Assembly (NCBI RefSeq): GCF_004803505.1
Contig: NZ_SSWH01000004.1
Coordinates: 208,986-272,985, forward strand
DNA from: Arthrobacter echini
GTDB taxonomy: Bacteria; Actinomycetota; Actinomycetes; Actinomycetales; Micrococcaceae
Direction: 5' to 3'
DNA length: 64,000 bases
Shown here piece after piece: positions 30,617 through 39,853 of the stretch; position 1 is the first letter of the stretch, and every line of letters starts with the position of its first letter. The notes below the pieces were generated by a model that saw nothing but the letters and a program-made list of their open reading frames with translations, did not search any database and had not been told where the DNA came from. The translations under genes and the position numbers were made by a program.

Positions 30617-31396
30617 TCAGTTCCTGACCGTCTGATTGCCCTCCGTGTCCCGGGGCAGCAGCGCGGCGGCTTCCTCGTCGACGAGCACGGTCACATTTCC
30701 ATGGAGCTGCAGGATGGACGCCGGACAACGAGGCGTGATCGGTCCGTGCAGTGCGTCGTGAAGTGCCTGGGCCTTACCGCTTCCCTGGGCGATCAGCAGA
30801 AGCGCGTGTGCCTCGCGGATGGTGCCGAGACCCTGCGTGAGGCAGTGCGTGGGCACCTCCGCCAGCGAATCGAAGAAGCGCTCGTTGGCCCGGCGGGTGT
30901 CCTCGGTGAGGCGCTCCGTCCTGGTGCGGGAATCCAGTGCTGCTCCGGGCTCGTTGAACGCCAGGTGCCCGTTCCGGCCGATGCCGAGGACCTGGAGGTC
31001 CACACCGCCGGCTGCAGCGATGAGCCGCTCGTAATCGGCTGCAGACTCCTCCAGGTCGTCGACATGCGGGTTCGGTACATGGACGGTCGACGGATCGAGT
31101 CCGAGGGGCTCGACGATCTCGCGTTCCAGTACCTTGACGTAGCTCTGCGGATGATTCGGCGGCAAGCCGACGTACTCGTCCAGGGCGAACCATCGCGTGG
31201 CGGCGAAGTTCCCCTTCTCTGCACTGAGGGCGGCGTAGAGCGGCGAGGGCGAGGAGCCGGTGGCGACGCCGATCACGGGCGCATCCGAGCCGCGCACCAC
31301 TTCCATGACGAGGTTCGCCGCGGTCGGCCCGATGGTCGTCGAGTCGAGTCGGCGAACGACCGGAGGCGTGGTGCGGTGCAGTGCAGCGTGCGTCAT
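30617..31396 (-). CDS. nagB: Glucosamine-6-phosphate deaminase
   Basis: Converts glucosamine-6-phosphate to fructose-6-phosphate and ammonia, the last step of amino sugar and sialic acid use. The 259-residue protein has VIGVATGSSPSPLYAAL, the catalytic-region WFALDEYVGLP, and LGIGRNGHLAFNEPG. The ATG overlaps the stop of the upstream GntR gene (ATGA), so the regulator and nagB are coupled. nagA, which would supply its substrate from GlcNAc-6-phosphate, is not in the window. Confidence 0.95.
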   Translation of the reverse strand: MTHAALHRTTPPVVRRLDSTTIGPTAANLVMEVVRGSDAPVIGVATGSSPSPLYAALSAEKGNFAATRWFALDEYVGLPPNHPQSYVKVLEREIVEPLGLDPSTVHVPNPHVDDLEESAADYERLIAAAGGVDLQVLGIGRNGHLAFNEPGAALDSRTRTERLTEDTRRANERFFDSLAEVPTHCLTQGLGTIREAHALLLIAQGSGKAQALHDALHGPITPRCPASILQLHGNVTVLVDEEAAALLPRDTEGNQTVRN

Positions 31397-32136
31397 GGTG
31401 CAACCCCTAATTTGGCGAGTTCGGCTCGGATTCCGTCGAAATGGCATCTCAGCCTGGTCGCGGCCAGAGCCTTGTCTCCCGCCTCGACGGCCTCGAAGAT
31501 GCCGCGGTGCATGGCGGCGGTTTCCACGAGATTCAGGAACGGGTCCCCGACCAGTTCCGAATGGATCTTCCGGTAGACCTTCCAGAAGACGGACATGAGA
31601 TTGGACAGCAGCTCGTTGTCCAGTGGTTCGAAGAGCTGATAGTGGAACTGCTCGTCCGTCGCCGTGAACACCTCGCCGCGCAGGGCCGCCGACTCCATCC
31701 TGCGCACGGATGCCTCGATGACACCGAGGTGTTCGGGTGTCATGAGATCCATGGCTTCCCCGATCAGACCAGCTTCCAGTGCCTGCCGGACGTCGACCAG
31801 CTGGGTGGCCTCCTGACCCTCGTGACGCAGGGACAACCTGCCGCGAAAGGTCAGCCCGTCGGTGAGCGCATCGAAGTTCCTCGGTGCGACGAACATGCCG
31901 AAACCATGGCGGATCTCGACCACTCCGAGTGCCTGGAGTACCTTCAGAGCCTCCCGCAGGGTGTTCCGGCCGATTCCGAGTGCCTGGGCGAGCTCGACCT
32001 CCGTGGGCAGCGGGTCGCCCGCGGAGAGGTCCCGTTCGAGGATCAGCTCCATGATCTCCGACTGGAGGGCACGGGATCGATTCTGTGCGCCGAACCGTGC
32101 TGGTGGAGCAGGAACGTCTGGCGGTGTCATGCACAT
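31393..32136 (-). CDS. FadR-type GntR regulator, probable sialic acid repressor (NanR-like)
   Basis: A 247-residue regulator with a winged helix (about 25-95; LPTEVELAQALGIGRNTLREALKVLQALGVVEIRHGFGMFV) quoted here in part, and an all-helical FCD ligand domain (about 105-235; DVRQALEAGLIGEA, TDEQFHYQLFEPLDN, MHRGIFEAVEAGD). Translation may start at ATG 32130. It is transcribed with nagB and divergent from the sialic acid ABC transporter, with two inverted copies of ACGTCCGATAA in between. NanR function is inferred from context; FadR-type NanR proteins do control sialic acid genes in other bacteria. Confidence 0.8.
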   Translation of the reverse strand: MCMTPPDVPAPPARFGAQNRSRALQSEIMELILERDLSAGDPLPTEVELAQALGIGRNTLREALKVLQALGVVEIRHGFGMFVAPRNFDALTDGLTFRGRLSLRHEGQEATQLVDVRQALEAGLIGEAMDLMTPEHLGVIEASVRRMESAALRGEVFTATDEQFHYQLFEPLDNELLSNLMSVFWKVYRKIHSELVGDPFLNLVETAAMHRGIFEAVEAGDKALAATRLRCHFDGIRAELAKLGVAP

Positions 32137-32210
32137 GCTCCTGGATCGGCGAACGGAAGGGAGGGAACGAGTGGAACAGCGATGGACAGGGCGTCACTGC
32201 GCTCCCCACG

Positions 32211-32223
32211 TTATCGGACGTCC
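32211..32223. promoter_or_regulatory. Candidate NanR operator, copy 1
   Basis: TTATCGGACGT (32211-32221), overlapping the palindrome GGACGTCC (32216-32223), lies 75 bases upstream of the regulator gene. Its reverse complement recurs near the transporter gene. Confidence 0.5.
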
Positions 32224-32305
32224 CATTTCCCGGAAGCCTCATGGCGCGGATGAACTCTATGCTTGACCGACGGCTGTGATGAACCTTACAGTTTCCGTAG
32301 TCGTT

Positions 32306-32325
32306 GGACATCCTACGTCCGATAA
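32306..32325. promoter_or_regulatory. Candidate NanR operator, copy 2
   Basis: ACGTCCGATAA (32315-32325), preceded by GGACATCC (32306-32313), lies 25 bases before the solute-binding gene. It is the exact inverse of copy 1, and the pair brackets the divergent promoters. Confidence 0.5.
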
Positions 32326-32349
32326 GTACCTGAAGGGTAAGGCACCGAG

Positions 32350-33960
32350 ATGAGCAACAGTTTCGAGACCAGTGGTCTCGTCAACGATTCCAGTCGGCGG
32401 AACTTCCTGAAGCTGGCCGGCGTCATGGGCGCTGCGGCGGCGTTCGCCGGATCCGTGGCAGCCTGCAGCCCGGGCGGAAGTCCCTCGTCCGAGGGCGGCT
32501 CCGAGGAGGGCGAGGGCTCGATCCAGGCCGGCATCTCGTACCAGCTCTCCACCGGGTTCGATCCCATGCTCGCCACCGGTGCGACGCCGCTCGCGGCGAA
32601 CCTGCATGTGTTCGAGGCCCTCGTGGAACTCCACCCGGCGACCCGTGAACCCTACCTCGGGCTGGCCGCGGAAGATCCGACCAGGGTCGACGACACCACC
32701 TACGAGGTGCAGCTCCGCGACGGCGCCACGTTCCACAACGGGGAGCCCGTCACCGCGTCGGATGTGGTCTTCTCCTTCGAGAGGGTTCTCGACCCGGCCA
32801 ACGAGTCACTGTTCGCCGGTTTCATCACGTTCATCGACAGCGTCACCGCGACCGACGACACGACCGTCAGGTTCTCGCTGAACTACCCGTTCCCCGCCTT
32901 CAGTCAGCGCATCTCGGTCATCAAGATCGTCCCGGAAGCGGCCGTGAGCGCCGATCCCGCAGAATTCGACCTCAATCCCATCGGCTCGGGCCCCTTCAGG
33001 CTTGTGTCCGCGGTGAAGGAGGACAGAATCGAGTTCGAGCGGTTCGAGGACTACAACGGCGAGTACCCCGCCCGCGTCCAGGACATGACCTGGCTGCTGC
33101 TGTCCGATCCCGCCGCACGCGTCGCCTCCATTCCCTCCCGCACCCAGGCGATCGAGGACGTGCCCTACCTCGACGTGGACCAGCTGGCCACCTCGGTCGA
33201 GGTCGAATCGGTCCAGTCGTTCGGGCTCCTGTTCCTCATGTTCAACTGCGAGTCGGACACCTTCTCGGACCGGCGCGTGCGGCAGGCACTGCACTACGCG
33301 ATCGACACCGATGCGGTCATCGAGAAGGCGCTGCTCGGCAATGCCGCGGCCGCGACCTCCTACTTCCAGGAGGGGCACCCCTCCTACAGCGAAGCCTCCA
33401 ACGTCTACGGCTATGACGTCGACATGGCGACCTCGCTGCTCGAGGAGGCCGGCGCGCAGGACATCAACATCACGCTGACGGCGACCGACACGGGCTGGGT
33501 GGCACGCGTCGTCCCGCTCATCAAGGAGTACTGGGACGCCGTCGGTGTGAACACGACCCTGGAGATCCTCCAGTCGGCGGCGGTCTACGCGCCGGAGAAG
33601 GTCGACGGAGGGAACTACGACGTGCTCTGCGCACCGGGCGATCCTTCCGTCTTCGGCAACGACGGCGACATCCTGCTCAGCTGGTTCTACCGCGGTGGAA
33701 CGTGGATGGAGAATCGGGCCCGCTGGAGCGAGACACCGGAGTACGCCGAGGTGCAGGAGAGACTGGACGAGGCTGCCCAGCTCGAGGCGGACGAGGCGCA
33801 GGCGGTCCACGCCGAGGTCGTCAACATCGTGTCCGAGGAAGTCCCGCTGTACCCGCTGTTCCACCGCCAGCTGCCTACCGCGTGGGACGACGAAGCCCTC
33901 GACGGCTTCCAGCCGTTGCCGACCACAGGCCTGTCGTTCATCGGAGTAGGACGCAACTAG
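32350..33960 (+). CDS. Family 5 solute-binding lipoprotein (probable sialic acid transporter)
   Basis: A 536-residue extracellular binding protein of the dipeptide/oligopeptide family 5. It carries a twin-arginine motif SRRNFLKLAG at about residues 16-25, and a lipobox ending in AAC near residue 37, so export is probably by Tat followed by lipidation. The SBP body follows (VFEALVELHPAT, DGATFHNGEPVTASDVVFS, VRQALHYAID). First gene of a run with two permease domains, two ATPase domains and the nan enzymes, so the ligand is inferred to be N-acetylneuraminate (SatA/SiaE-like). A strong hairpin follows the stop. Confidence 0.85.
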   Translation: MSNSFETSGLVNDSSRRNFLKLAGVMGAAAAFAGSVAACSPGGSPSSEGGSEEGEGSIQAGISYQLSTGFDPMLATGATPLAANLHVFEALVELHPATREPYLGLAAEDPTRVDDTTYEVQLRDGATFHNGEPVTASDVVFSFERVLDPANESLFAGFITFIDSVTATDDTTVRFSLNYPFPAFSQRISVIKIVPEAAVSADPAEFDLNPIGSGPFRLVSAVKEDRIEFERFEDYNGEYPARVQDMTWLLLSDPAARVASIPSRTQAIEDVPYLDVDQLATSVEVESVQSFGLLFLMFNCESDTFSDRRVRQALHYAIDTDAVIEKALLGNAAAATSYFQEGHPSYSEASNVYGYDVDMATSLLEEAGAQDINITLTATDTGWVARVVPLIKEYWDAVGVNTTLEILQSAAVYAPEKVDGGNYDVLCAPGDPSVFGNDGDILLSWFYRGGTWMENRARWSETPEYAEVQERLDEAAQLEADEAQAVHAEVVNIVSEEVPLYPLFHRQLPTAWDDEALDGFQPLPTTGLSFIGVGRN

Positions 33961-33970
33961 CACGACCACG

Positions 33971-34004
33971 GTCCATGGGGCGCCGCAAGCGGCGCCCCAT
34001 GGAC
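33971..34004 (+). terminator. Intra-operon hairpin after the binding protein gene
   Basis: A perfect 16-bp stem (33971-33986 with 33989-34004), closing on AA, sits between the SBP stop and the permease. No T-run follows, so it more probably protects the SBP mRNA or attenuates downstream expression than fully terminates. Confidence 0.6.
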
Positions 34005-34028
34005 ACCCCCCGGATCGGAGTTCCCTGA

Positions 34029-34988
34029 ATGGTCATGTTCATCCGCCTGCTCGCCCGCCGATTGGCAGTGCTGCCGATCATGTTGCTCGGTGTCACCATC
34101 ATGGTCTTCATCGTCCTCTCCGTGATCCCTGCGGATCGGGCCACGGCGGTGCTCGGCGAGAACGCCAGTGAGTCGGCGAAGGAGGCCTGGCGTGAGGAGC
34201 GTGGGCTCAACGATCCGCTGATCGTCCAGTTCTTCAGATACCTCGGGGGAGTGATCCGGCTCGATTTCGGTGTGACCAATCCGCCGGAGGAATCCGTCGC
34301 CACCAAGATCGCGGCGGCGTTCCCCATCACTCTCCAGCTGACCTTCCTCGGGGTGCTGCTCGCCGTCGTGCTCTCCCTGACCCTCGGTATCGCCGGCGCC
34401 CTCTACCGGGACCGCTGGCCGGACCAGCTGATCCGGCTCTTCTCCATCGCCGCCATCGCGACACCGTCGTTCTGGCTGGCGATCCTCCTCATCCAGTGGT
34501 TCGCCCTGCCCGAGGGCTCGATCTTCCCCACCGGTGGTCTCGGCTGGGCCGACGAGTTCGGCTTCGTGGGCTGGCTCTACTCCATGGCACTGCCCGCCCT
34601 CGCACTCGGTATTCCGGTCTCGGCGTCGCTGATCAGGGTCGTGAGGACGTCGATGGTGGAGGAACTCGACCGCGACTACGTGCGCACTGCCATCGGCAAC
34701 GGCGTGCCGTACCGCACCGTCGTCGCCCGCAACGTGCTCAGGAATGCACTGGTCACCCCGGTCACGGTGCTCGGTCTGCGGATCGGTTACCTGCTCGGAG
34801 GCGCCGTGGTCATCGAGAAGATCTTCAGTCTCAACGGCATGGGCGATCTGATCGTGGTCGGGCTGACCACCTCTGACACGAATCTCGTGCAGGGCGCGGT
34901 GCTGACCATCGCGGTCGCCTTCGTTCTCGTGAACATCGTCGTGGACCTTCTCTACCTCCTCATCAATCCCAGAATCCGGACGGTGTAA
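34029..34988 (+). CDS. ABC transporter permease, DppB type
   Basis: A 319-residue inner membrane permease with six helices; the family's EAA-like loop is around RDYVRTAIGNGVPYRTVVARNVLRNAL (conserved in part) and N-terminal LLGVTIMVFIVLSVIPADRA is typical of DppB/OppB. Partner of the fused permease-ATPase that starts 3 bases after its stop. Confidence 0.92.
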   Translation: MVMFIRLLARRLAVLPIMLLGVTIMVFIVLSVIPADRATAVLGENASESAKEAWREERGLNDPLIVQFFRYLGGVIRLDFGVTNPPEESVATKIAAAFPITLQLTFLGVLLAVVLSLTLGIAGALYRDRWPDQLIRLFSIAAIATPSFWLAILLIQWFALPEGSIFPTGGLGWADEFGFVGWLYSMALPALALGIPVSASLIRVVRTSMVEELDRDYVRTAIGNGVPYRTVVARNVLRNALVTPVTVLGLRIGYLLGGAVVIEKIFSLNGMGDLIVVGLTTSDTNLVQGAVLTIAVAFVLVNIVVDLLYLLINPRIRTV

Positions 34989-34990
34989 GC

Positions 34991-37132
34991 ATGCGCAACT
35001 CACTAGCCGATCGACTCAGCGCCACCGGTGCCCGCTTCACCGCCCTCAACCTCAGTTCCAAGCTCGCGCTCGGGTTCCTCGTCTTCATCGTGCTGGTCGC
35101 GATCTTCGGACCGTACCTGGCGCCCTACGGTGAGAACGAGTCCGCCGCCCCGGTCGTGGCTCCGAACGGTGACTACCCCTTCGGTACGGACGGCCTGAGC
35201 TACGACGTCCTCTCACGCCTGCTGTACGGCGCACGGGTGTCCATCTCGATCGGACTCGGCGCGGTCGCCGTCGCGCTGATCCTCGGCTCGATCTTCGGTG
35301 CCGTCGCCGCGACCTCCCGCAGGTTCGTCAGCGAGACCGTCATGCGTGTCCTGGACGTCGTCATGGCCTTCCCCGGCATCGCCCTCGCAGCGGCCCTGCT
35401 CTTCGCGCTGAGGCAGTACTCGCTGGATCTGTTCGGGTCCACCGTCCCGGTCCTCATCATCGCGATTGCGATCGTGTACACACCCCAGCTGGCCCGGGTG
35501 GTCCGGGCGAACGTCCTGTCCCAGTACGGCGAGGACTACGTCCGCGCCGAGCGCGTGATCGGAGCCTCCCGCACCTACATCCTGATCAAGCACATCGCAC
35601 GCAACTGTGCAGCGCCGATCCTCGTCTTCGCGACGGTCATGGTGGCCGATGCGATCATCCTCGAGGCATCGCTGTCCTTCCTCGGTGCGGGTGTACAGCA
35701 GCCCGCCGCGTCCTGGGGCAATGTGATGGCCGATGGACGGAACGTCGTCTTCAGCGGAGCGTGGTGGCCCACGACCTTCGGCGGCATCACGATCCTGCTG
35801 ACGGTCCTGGCGCTGAACATCCTGGCCGAGGGGCTCACGGATGCCATGGTGAATCCGGGGTCCTCGAAGCGCCGCCGGAGCAAGGACAAGGACCCTCTCG
35901 CTCCTGCCGCGGTCGCGACGGCGGCTCAGCCGTCGGCCCTCGACTCCGAGGGTGTCTCGATGACGCAGAAGGACGGGGAAGCGGCCCGCACGGGCGGCGA
36001 GACCGCCATTCCCACCGGGCGTGGGGGCGGCGCCGACACTCCGGGGTCCCTCGAAGCCCTCTCGACCGAGCTGAACATGCTGGCCTCCGTCGAACGGCGC
36101 AGGAACGACCGGTTGCCGGCGGTCCAGGACGACGCTCCCGTCGTCCTGGAGGTCAAGGACCTCTCGATCCGCTTCCCCGAGCGGTACGGGGACACCGCCA
36201 TCGTGGACAGGATGAGCTTCACCGTCCGCGAGGGCGAGACGATGGGCCTCGTGGGCGAGTCCGGATCGGGGAAGTCGCTCACCGCACTGGCGATCATGGG
36301 ACTGCTCCCCCCGACGGCCCGGCTGTCCGGATCCATCACGTTCAACGGCAAGGAACTGCTCACGAACAGTCCACGTGAGCGGGACCGCCTGTACAGGGGC
36401 CTGCGGGGAGAGCAGATCGCGATGGTGTACCAGGACGCGCTGAGCTCACTGAACCCCTCGATGCTCGTCAAGGACCAGATGCGCCAGCTCACCCAGCGCA
36501 ACGGTCGCAAGAGTCCCCGCGAGCTCCTCGAACTCGTCCAGCTCGATCCCGACCGCACGCTGAAGAGCTATCCGCACGAACTCTCCGGTGGTCAGCGTCA
36601 GCGCGTACTCATCGCCATGGCCCTGTCGCGGTCTCCGAAGATCGTCGTGGCGGACGAACCGACCACGGCCCTCGATGTGACGGTCCAGAAGCAGGTCGTG
36701 GATCTGCTCAACCAGCTGCGCGAGCAGCTCGGCTTCGCGATGGTCTTCGTCAGTCACGACCTGGCGCTCGTCGCGTCCCTCGCGCACCGCGTGACGGTGA
36801 TGTACGCGGGCCAGGTGGTGGAGTCGGCAGACGTGCCGGAGCTGCTGACCAATCCGCGGCACGAGTACACCAAGGGTCTGCTCGGGGCGGTCCTGTCCAT
36901 CGAGGCCGGTGCCGAGCGCCTTCACCAGATCCAGGGCACCGTCCCGTCGCCCAACGACTTCGCCTCCGGCGACCGGTTCGCCGAACGTTCGCTGCGCCCG
37001 GATGCCGATCCGGAGCAGGTGCTCGAGTTCGTGCAGGTGGGGGACGTGGACCACTACTGGGCCAGCCATGAGACGGTGAGCCACGGCTCCTCCGTTCTCG
37101 TCGACGACAGGACAGCGAGGCAGCAGCAATGA
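34991..37132 (+). CDS. Fused ABC permease (DppC type) and ATP-binding protein (DppD type)
   Basis: A 713-residue fusion. Residues about 1-300 form a DppC-like permease (GARVSISIGLGAVAVALI, EDYVRAERVIGASRTYILIKH in part). A ~90-residue Gly/Ala-rich linker follows, then an ABC ATPase from about 380 to 640 with Walker A GESGSGKS, signature LSGGQRQRVLIAMAL, Walker B VVADEPT and the oligopeptide-type C-tail near 650-700. The four-gene, five-domain layout resembles the SatABCD/SiaEFGI class of sialic acid transporters as I recall them. Its stop overlaps the next ATPase gene. Confidence 0.9.
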   Translation: MRNSLADRLSATGARFTALNLSSKLALGFLVFIVLVAIFGPYLAPYGENESAAPVVAPNGDYPFGTDGLSYDVLSRLLYGARVSISIGLGAVAVALILGSIFGAVAATSRRFVSETVMRVLDVVMAFPGIALAAALLFALRQYSLDLFGSTVPVLIIAIAIVYTPQLARVVRANVLSQYGEDYVRAERVIGASRTYILIKHIARNCAAPILVFATVMVADAIILEASLSFLGAGVQQPAASWGNVMADGRNVVFSGAWWPTTFGGITILLTVLALNILAEGLTDAMVNPGSSKRRRSKDKDPLAPAAVATAAQPSALDSEGVSMTQKDGEAARTGGETAIPTGRGGGADTPGSLEALSTELNMLASVERRRNDRLPAVQDDAPVVLEVKDLSIRFPERYGDTAIVDRMSFTVREGETMGLVGESGSGKSLTALAIMGLLPPTARLSGSITFNGKELLTNSPRERDRLYRGLRGEQIAMVYQDALSSLNPSMLVKDQMRQLTQRNGRKSPRELLELVQLDPDRTLKSYPHELSGGQRQRVLIAMALSRSPKIVVADEPTTALDVTVQKQVVDLLNQLREQLGFAMVFVSHDLALVASLAHRVTVMYAGQVVESADVPELLTNPRHEYTKGLLGAVLSIEAGAERLHQIQGTVPSPNDFASGDRFAERSLRPDADPEQVLEFVQVGDVDHYWASHETVSHGSSVLVDDRTARQQQ

Positions 37133-37929
37133 CCGATACCACTCCCGTCCTCGAACTGAAGGACATCAAGGTCTACCACCGGGCGCGTTCCGGGTCCCTG
37201 TTCCGGCCGAACATCGTGAAGGCCATCGACGGGGTCGATTTCACGATCAGTCGCGGAGAGACCGTCGGCGTGGTGGGGGAGTCCGGTTCCGGCAAGTCCA
37301 CGCTCGCCACGGTGCTGGTGGGGCTCCAGGAGCCCACCGCGGGCGAGGTGCTCTTCAGGGGTGAGCGGGTCAATACCCGTGCTTCCTCCTCGAAGAAGCT
37401 CTTCGGGCGCGATGTCGGCGTGGTCTTCCAGGATCCCTCCACTGCGCTGAACCCACGGATGACCATCCATGACATCCTCACCGATCCGCTGCAGGTGCAC
37501 GGCATCGGGAACCAGAGCAGTCGTGAGGCGAAGGTGAAGGATCTGCTGCAGCTGGTCGGTCTGCCGCAGTCCGCCGCGGAGGTCACACCCAATCAGGTCT
37601 CCGGTGGTCAGCGCCAGAGGGTCGCCATTGCACGCGCGCTCACCCTGGATCCCTCGATCATCGTCGCCGACGAGCCGACCTCGGCCCTCGACGTGTCCGT
37701 GCGGGCCCAGGTGCTGAATCTGCTCTCGGACCTGAAGAAGGAGCTCGACCTGGGGATGGTCTTCATCTCCCACGACATCCAGACAGTGCGCTATGTCTCG
37801 GACCGCATCTGCGTCATCTACCTCGGCCGCATCGTCGAACAGGGTTCTGCCCACGAGGTCTTCGAGAACCCGACGAACGACTACACGAAGAGCCTCCTCG
37901 GAGCAGCTCCCAGCCTCCTGCACATCTGA
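37129..37929 (+). CDS. ABC transporter ATP-binding protein, DppF type
   Basis: A 266-residue ATPase with Walker A GESGSGKST, signature VSGGQRQRVAIARAL, Walker B IVADEPTSALD and the H-loop FISHDIQTV. It lacks the long C-terminal oligopeptide-binding tail seen in many DppF proteins. Overlaps the previous gene by 4 bases and is followed by the NanA-like gene after 20 bases. Confidence 0.92.
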   Translation: MTDTTPVLELKDIKVYHRARSGSLFRPNIVKAIDGVDFTISRGETVGVVGESGSGKSTLATVLVGLQEPTAGEVLFRGERVNTRASSSKKLFGRDVGVVFQDPSTALNPRMTIHDILTDPLQVHGIGNQSSREAKVKDLLQLVGLPQSAAEVTPNQVSGGQRQRVAIARALTLDPSIIVADEPTSALDVSVRAQVLNLLSDLKKELDLGMVFISHDIQTVRYVSDRICVIYLGRIVEQGSAHEVFENPTNDYTKSLLGAAPSLLHI

Positions 37930-37949
37930 TACGAACACTGGAGAACATC

Positions 37950-38882
37950 TTGAACACCCGATCCACGCCCGGTTTCCACGGCGTCATCCCCCCCGTCGTC
38001 ACGCCCCGCTCGAACGACGGCGCCGTCGATACCGGTTCACTCGAGAGACTGACGAAGTATCTGCTCGACGGCGGCGTGAGCGGACTGTTCGTCCTGGGCT
38101 CCTCGGCCGAGGTCTCCTATCTGACCAATGAGGAACGGGACCTCGTCGTGAGGACGATCGTGGGCGTGAACGCGGGTCAGGTCCCGGTGGTCGTCGGAGC
38201 CAACGAACAGACGACAGCGCGCGTCATCGACGAGGGACGACGACTGATCGACCTCGGGGCCGATGCGATCGTCGCCACGTCGCAGTTCTACGCCATCTCG
38301 GACCTGCGCGAGACGGAGGCACACTTCCGGTCGCTGCATGCCGCGCTCGACGTCCCCCTGCTGGCCTACGACGTACCCGTCCGGACTCACTTCAAGCTGC
38401 CGCTCGGTCTACTGGTGGCCCTCGCCCGGGACGGCGTGCTCGCGGGTGTCAAGGACTCCTCGGGCGACGACGTCTCGTTCCGCCAGCTCCTCCTCGCGAC
38501 CAGGAACATCGAGAACTTCGACGTCCTGACCGGACACGAGGTCGTGGTCGACGGAGCTCTCCTCGGCGGCGCGGACGGAGTGGTACCGGGGCTCGGCAAT
38601 GTCGATCCGGCGGGCTACGCGGCGCTCTACGACGCGAGCCGCCGGGGTGACCACACGGCTGCGGCACGCGAGCAGGACCGCCTGGCCGAGGTCTTCAACA
38701 TCGTCTATGCGCCCACACCGGGACGTGTATCACCGGGGGCCGCGGGTCTGGGCGCATTCAAGACGGCGCTCATGCTCCTGGGTGTCATCGACACGAACGT
38801 GATGTCCGAACCGATGGTACGGCTCGACGAGGACGAGACGGCTCTCATCCGCACCGTCCTCGAGAACACCGGACTGCTCTGA
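37950..38882 (+). CDS. nanA: DHDPS/NAL superfamily aldolase, probable N-acetylneuraminate lyase
   Basis: Class I aldolase of the DapA/NanA superfamily, 310 residues. Visible: GSSAEVSYLT (GxxGE position), the catalytic-Tyr loop as YDVPVRTH, and the Schiff-base Lys in GVKDSSGD. These loops differ from classic NanA (YNIP and GVK-x-T), so sequence alone would allow another aldolase; the sialic acid cluster (NanK, NanE, NagB, sialidase) makes N-acetylneuraminate lyase the best guess. The start is TTG at 37950 with GGAG upstream. Confidence 0.75.
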   Translation: MNTRSTPGFHGVIPPVVTPRSNDGAVDTGSLERLTKYLLDGGVSGLFVLGSSAEVSYLTNEERDLVVRTIVGVNAGQVPVVVGANEQTTARVIDEGRRLIDLGADAIVATSQFYAISDLRETEAHFRSLHAALDVPLLAYDVPVRTHFKLPLGLLVALARDGVLAGVKDSSGDDVSFRQLLLATRNIENFDVLTGHEVVVDGALLGGADGVVPGLGNVDPAGYAALYDASRRGDHTAAAREQDRLAEVFNIVYAPTPGRVSPGAAGLGAFKTALMLLGVIDTNVMSEPMVRLDEDETALIRTVLENTGLL

Positions 38883-38887
38883 GCCCC

Positions 38888-39853
38888 GTGCCACACGTCG
38901 TCGGCCTCGACCTGGGAGGCACCAAGATCGCAGGCGGGGTCGTCGATGTGTCCGGAGGTCTGGCGCTCCACCGCGAGGTTCCCACACCGGCACGGGACGG
39001 CGCCGAAGCCGTCCTCGATGCGGCCGCGTCCCTCGTAGCGACACTCGTCAGCGAGGCCGGAGCGCAGGACCTGGTCGTCCAGGGGCTGGGGATCGGCTCG
39101 GCAGGGGTGATCGACTCCGACAGCGGCGTCGTCGTCTCCGCCACCGACGCGATCACGGCCTGGGCCGGCACGCGACTCACCGCAGGACTCGCCGCACGGA
39201 CGGGTCTGCCCAGCACGGCGATCAACGACGTCCACGCGCACGCCCTGGGCGAGAGCTGGCTCGGGGCAGGCGCGGACGCGGAGAGCATCCTGTTCGTCGG
39301 CATGGGCACGGGTGTCGGTGGCGGTTTCGTACTGCGCGGCGAAGGCCTCGAAGGTGCCACCCACACGGCCGGCCATGTGGGCCACATCGCATCCCCGCTC
39401 GCGTACGACGACGGCGTACCGCTGCCCTGCACCTGCGGAGGTGCCGGGCACGTCGAGGCAATCGCATCAGGACCGTCCATCCACGCCCTGTTCCAGCGAC
39501 TCGGTGGCACCTCCGCGGCGGACACGCGCGCCGTCTATCGACTCGCCGTCGCGGGAGACCGGCATGCCCTTGCCGCCGTCCAGCGTGGTGCAGCGGCAGC
39601 CGGTCAGATGATCGGCGGACTCGCCAATGTCCTCGACCCCCACGTCGTGGTCGTCGGGGGAGGACTCGCCTCGGCGGGTCCGCTCTGGTGGGACGCCATG
39701 CAGGATGCCGCACGGCAGGAACTCCTGCTCCCGCTGCTCGGCCTCGACATCGTCCCGGCCGAACTCGGCACCACGGCCGCCATCCGGGGAGCGGCACGCC
39801 GGGCCCTGGCGCTCATCGACATCCCTGAAGGACACCATGCTGCAGCTCGATAG
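38888..39853 (+). CDS. nanK: ROK family kinase, probable N-acetylmannosamine kinase
   Basis: A 321-residue ROK sugar kinase: ATP-phosphate motif GLDLGGTKIAGGVVD at the N-terminus, MGTGVGGGFV, HVGHI and the zinc motif in CTCGGAGHVEAIASG. The third zinc Cys (GC-x-E) is His here. In a nan locus it should phosphorylate ManNAc to ManNAc-6-phosphate. The start is GTG 38888. It overlaps nanE by 17 bases. Confidence 0.85.
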   Translation: MPHVVGLDLGGTKIAGGVVDVSGGLALHREVPTPARDGAEAVLDAAASLVATLVSEAGAQDLVVQGLGIGSAGVIDSDSGVVVSATDAITAWAGTRLTAGLAARTGLPSTAINDVHAHALGESWLGAGADAESILFVGMGTGVGGGFVLRGEGLEGATHTAGHVGHIASPLAYDDGVPLPCTCGGAGHVEAIASGPSIHALFQRLGGTSAADTRAVYRLAVAGDRHALAAVQRGAAAAGQMIGGLANVLDPHVVVVGGGLASAGPLWWDAMQDAARQELLLPLLGLDIVPAELGTTAAIRGAARRALALIDIPEGHHAAAR

